A stretch of 7,355 bases of DNA from CAYUAI01 sp964442745 (GTDB taxonomy: Bacteria; Pseudomonadota; Gammaproteobacteria; S012-40). Where the stretch lies: positions 1 through 7,355 of the forward strand of contig CAYUAI010000137.1 in assembly GCA_964442745.1 (NCBI GenBank). Reading direction: 5' to 3'. Positions 5,801-7,355 of the stretch are shown here, in pieces. The notes below the pieces were generated by a model, which was given only the letters and a program-made list of their open reading frames with translations, ran no database searches and was not told where the DNA came from. The translations under genes and the position numbers were made by a program. Within the stretch, counting starts at the first letter, position 1. The number at the start of each line of letters is the position of its first letter.

Positions 5801-7261
5801 CTCAATGCTCACTTTAAGGCACAATGGGCGAATGAGTTAGTTGAGCTGACTGGCAGAGTTTTTCAAAAAGACGGGATTGAATTAAATATCACCGGAGTCG
5901 CACCGCTCATCATGACCGAGCAACCGATCGGTATTCAAGTGCCGCCTCAATTACCCATCAAAGCCAATACCACCGGGCAAATCGATTTAAATATTGTGAA
6001 TGCCTTTATTTCCGGATCAGGTAATCAGCTGAATGGAAAATTGGATATCAACGCTAAGGCAGAAGGGACAATCGAGCAACTCGACTTTCTTGCCGAAGCA
6101 AAAATTTTACAAGGAAGCTTCGAAAATCTGAAACTCGGCACCTTAATTAACGATATTGATCTACATGTGTTAGCGAATCCCAAGCAAGTCACCTTGAAGC
6201 ACTTAACAGCCACGACCCCAAAAGATGGCAAAATCTCAATGCAAGGTAACGTTAAATTAACAGCCAATGACGAAATCACCACCGATTTTTCCGTCGTGAT
6301 GGATAAAGCACAAATCGTTGCCATTGATATGTTAACCTCACAAGTGAGTAGCGATATCACCCTGAGTGGCCCGCTGCACGACGCTTGGCTCAAAGGCTTG
6401 ATCAAAATAAATAAAGCCGATTTTTATATTCCGAACAAACTGCCCCCCAGTGTTGTTGCGCTTGAGGTGATCGAAGAAAATGGGGAGACAAGTGGCGGCG
6501 CCCAAACGCAAGCAGCCGACAAGACTGAAGCTAACCAGGCATCGCCTCCAGTGAAAATTAGCTTAGATATTGAGCTGATTGCCAAAAACCAAATTTTTGT
6601 CAGAGGTAATGGTCTAGATGCTGAGTTTGAAGGCGATATGAAAATCACCGGGACCGCTAATGACCCGAAAGTCGATGGCTTGTTAAAAATGCGTAAAGGT
6701 ACGTTGGATGCGTTCCGCCAAACATTTGAATTCCAAAAAGGCCTGGTGAATTTAGATAATGTGCCCACCAACCAACCCCAACTTGATTTTGTCACTCGGG
6801 TTAAAGCCAAAGATATCGAAGCCATCATCACCGTGACTGGCTCAGCCTCTCAACCAAAAATTGTATTAAACTCAGAACCAGAAATTCCTCAAGATGAGAT
6901 TTTAGCCCGCATTATGTTTAATAAAAGTGTGGGTGAAATGGATGATATCGAAAGGCTGCAATTAGTGGCTTCGGCCGCCCAATTAGCTGGGGTCGGTGGT
7001 GGCGGTCCTGGGGTGATGGATAAAGCAAGAAGTTCTCTGGGTTTGGACACCTTAAAAGTCGGCGGCGATGAAGAGTCAGGCCCAAGTGTCGAAGCCGGTA
7101 AATATGTAGCTGAAGGCGTATATGTTGGCGTTAAACAAGGTCTCTTGCCAGGCACCAGCGGTGCTATCGTCGAGGTCGATGTAGCCCCCAATGTCAAAGT
7201 AGAAGGCAATATCGCGGACACATCCTCTCGGGTCGGCGTTAATATGGAATGGGATTATTGA
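2843..7261 (+). CDS. tamB: TamB, inner-membrane-anchored periplasm-spanning subunit of the translocation and assembly module
   Basis: Partner of TamA. The family forms a long hydrophobic beta-groove across the periplasm and is implicated in outer-membrane protein assembly and, with the AsmA-like proteins YhdP and YdbH, in phospholipid movement to the outer membrane (known for E. coli). Residues 8-30 form the signal anchor after KK (6-7), leaving the rest periplasmic. The body is a run of alternating beta-strands with recurring G-x-A-x-x-P elements (378-385, 958-963, 1270-1275, 1333-1338) and L-x-G turns (513-515, 620-622, 749-751). The C-terminal TamB domain (formerly DUF490, about 1100-1472) carries IPNKLPPSVVALEV (1196-1209), a Gln/Ala/Thr-rich linker (1213-1236), FVRGNGLDAEFEG ending at 1264, SEPEIPQDEILARIMF (1344-1359), AAQLAGVGGGG (1378-1388), LGLD (1399-1402), GKYV (1419-1422), and a final strand ending MEWDY. 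At 1472 aa it exceeds E. coli TamB (1259) but is within what I recall for the wider family. It lies 20 bases after tamA and appears intact. Confidence 0.95.
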   Translation: MASTIKKILLVLATISLVFIVFIGGLLLWFQSDSGQSKVASLISELASNEEMTLDIGGFDGLLPLSIVNLTEVKLADQTGTWLTLDTLRLHWKPFELLTGKFHIIQFAIGTLALERLPEPQNDTDIEPPPTESAPLSWPTIQIALDEIKAERIHLGESILGESVELSLDSRALIERSGQAISFALLLKRIDEISAKLHAEVEFNRATESLQVDINADEPAGEMIAKLLSLPNASPASFSFNGSGLLSDWNAQINAGVENYIDLGGEAAMTRNADQNYALDIQLALDMENLLEPKLSKLTGDNIVLKTTASVSPQWDVNIKDLQLTMPAATVALQGVIAQAGEQMDLNYQVIAGDPNVFTEFSAGVLWEKISLNGTFKGSAAQPDVQAELLITSPQGLGFSAQKTQLNLEVLATQPLGDVEALLQVNLQGRLDALKGENPVIEKLAGKTIQWQAKSKIDLNKQQVNLQEAEISAAIAKITSTGIIEAWGEKIALTALASLPDFTPLSELAGRELNGQLELTINTNVSDFGKNVVTNFSAQVDQLTLNDTILDTILGERIDMAGRAQLSPDGKMQLSDLAINTAQVHTQAEAVISADQNLQAQWSVAVPQLAALSKALNIPLEGRLHLKGNAKGQVSDPSVTLLLTGENLKVQEKSIKKPRIELTAHSLASAPTGQLKTGVIYDNMPVKAQLNFAINNNETLAINELELSALGIDMRGHVDVILAESTANGKITGKISDFSPISTLAQQDLSGDVTFSLNLSEQNQQTLNFQAQAKNLEVINEGIKQKITLAELSAEISQALNAPVLNIKLQANNIENPDIQLSRLESAMSGTLEDINWNISTTAHLISLDQPLKIQGTGTAQVTETRKQLTIANLAGQLGHIPFTLLKPLSLISEQDKLSVQDFVLQIQEGQIAADIDMDTQGIVAKATIDKLPLDLTRIADPSLALFGSIDGDISLDGNFQAPNAIVNLRLNDVAIEQGEATDIAKLNAHFKAQWANELVELTGRVFQKDGIELNITGVAPLIMTEQPIGIQVPPQLPIKANTTGQIDLNIVNAFISGSGNQLNGKLDINAKAEGTIEQLDFLAEAKILQGSFENLKLGTLINDIDLHVLANPKQVTLKHLTATTPKDGKISMQGNVKLTANDEITTDFSVVMDKAQIVAIDMLTSQVSSDITLSGPLHDAWLKGLIKINKADFYIPNKLPPSVVALEVIEENGETSGGAQTQAADKTEANQASPPVKISLDIELIAKNQIFVRGNGLDAEFEGDMKITGTANDPKVDGLLKMRKGTLDAFRQTFEFQKGLVNLDNVPTNQPQLDFVTRVKAKDIEAIITVTGSASQPKIVLNSEPEIPQDEILARIMFNKSVGEMDDIERLQLVASAAQLAGVGGGGPGVMDKARSSLGLDTLKVGGDEESGPSVEAGKYVAEGVYVGVKQGLLPGTSGAIVEVDVAPNVKVEGNIADTSSRVGVNMEWDY

Positions 7262-7277
7262 TCTTAAGGAATGGGCG

Positions 7278-7311
7278 GCGTAATTAGGAAGTTATTGCAT
7301 CATTATTACGC
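7278..7311. repeat. Inverted repeat downstream of tamB
   Basis: GCGTAAT (7278-7284) and ATTACGC (7305-7311) form a seven-base inverted repeat with a 20-base loop, starting 17 bases after the tamB stop. There is no T-run behind it on either strand, so it is not a convincing intrinsic terminator; it could protect the mRNA 3' end or be chance. No other terminator for the operon is visible before the window ends. Confidence 0.25.
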
Positions 7312-7355
7312 TTCTCACTCGGTTATGACACAGTATATCCACCGTGTTCAAACCA

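Overview
The window is a Gram-negative chromosomal segment, most likely gammaproteobacterial, of moderate to low GC with an AT-rich intergenic region. The organism call is an inference. It rests on a TamA-TamB pair whose TamA C-terminus (GPLRIDLAFP...SIGQAF) and TamB C-terminus follow the broad proteobacterial pattern. The exact genus cannot be read from this sequence.

Layout, left to right. (1) On the minus strand a small helical protein of 114 aa (104-448) has a strong Shine-Dalgarno. Its stop codon overlaps a second short frame (19-114) that reads like the natural continuation of its C-terminus, so the gene may be frameshifted or may be a coupled overlapping pair. (2) A long AT-rich stretch of about 510 bases (449-959) separates it from the divergent tamAB operon. 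It holds the putative divergent promoters, a hairpin with flanking T/A tracts, and minus-strand open frames that look like the remains of an old gene. (3) On the plus strand tamA (960-2822) and tamB (2843-7261) are 20 bases apart and clearly form an operon. (4) The last 94 bases hold no gene I can support.

TamA is an Omp85-family outer-membrane barrel with three POTRA domains. TamB is a very long inner-membrane-anchored periplasmic beta-groove protein. Together they form the translocation and assembly module, which bridges the two membranes and is implicated in insertion of some outer-membrane proteins/autotransporters and in phospholipid transport to the outer membrane. Both genes look intact, with the expected N-terminal targeting segments and C-terminal signatures.

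I see no mobile element, CRISPR array, tRNA or rRNA, and no convincing new multi-gene system. The parts most worth a second look are the frame break at the end of the small minus-strand gene, the coding-like debris at 597-856, and the perfect 12-bp palindrome lying between the tamA -10 box and its start codon where a ribosome binding site would be expected.
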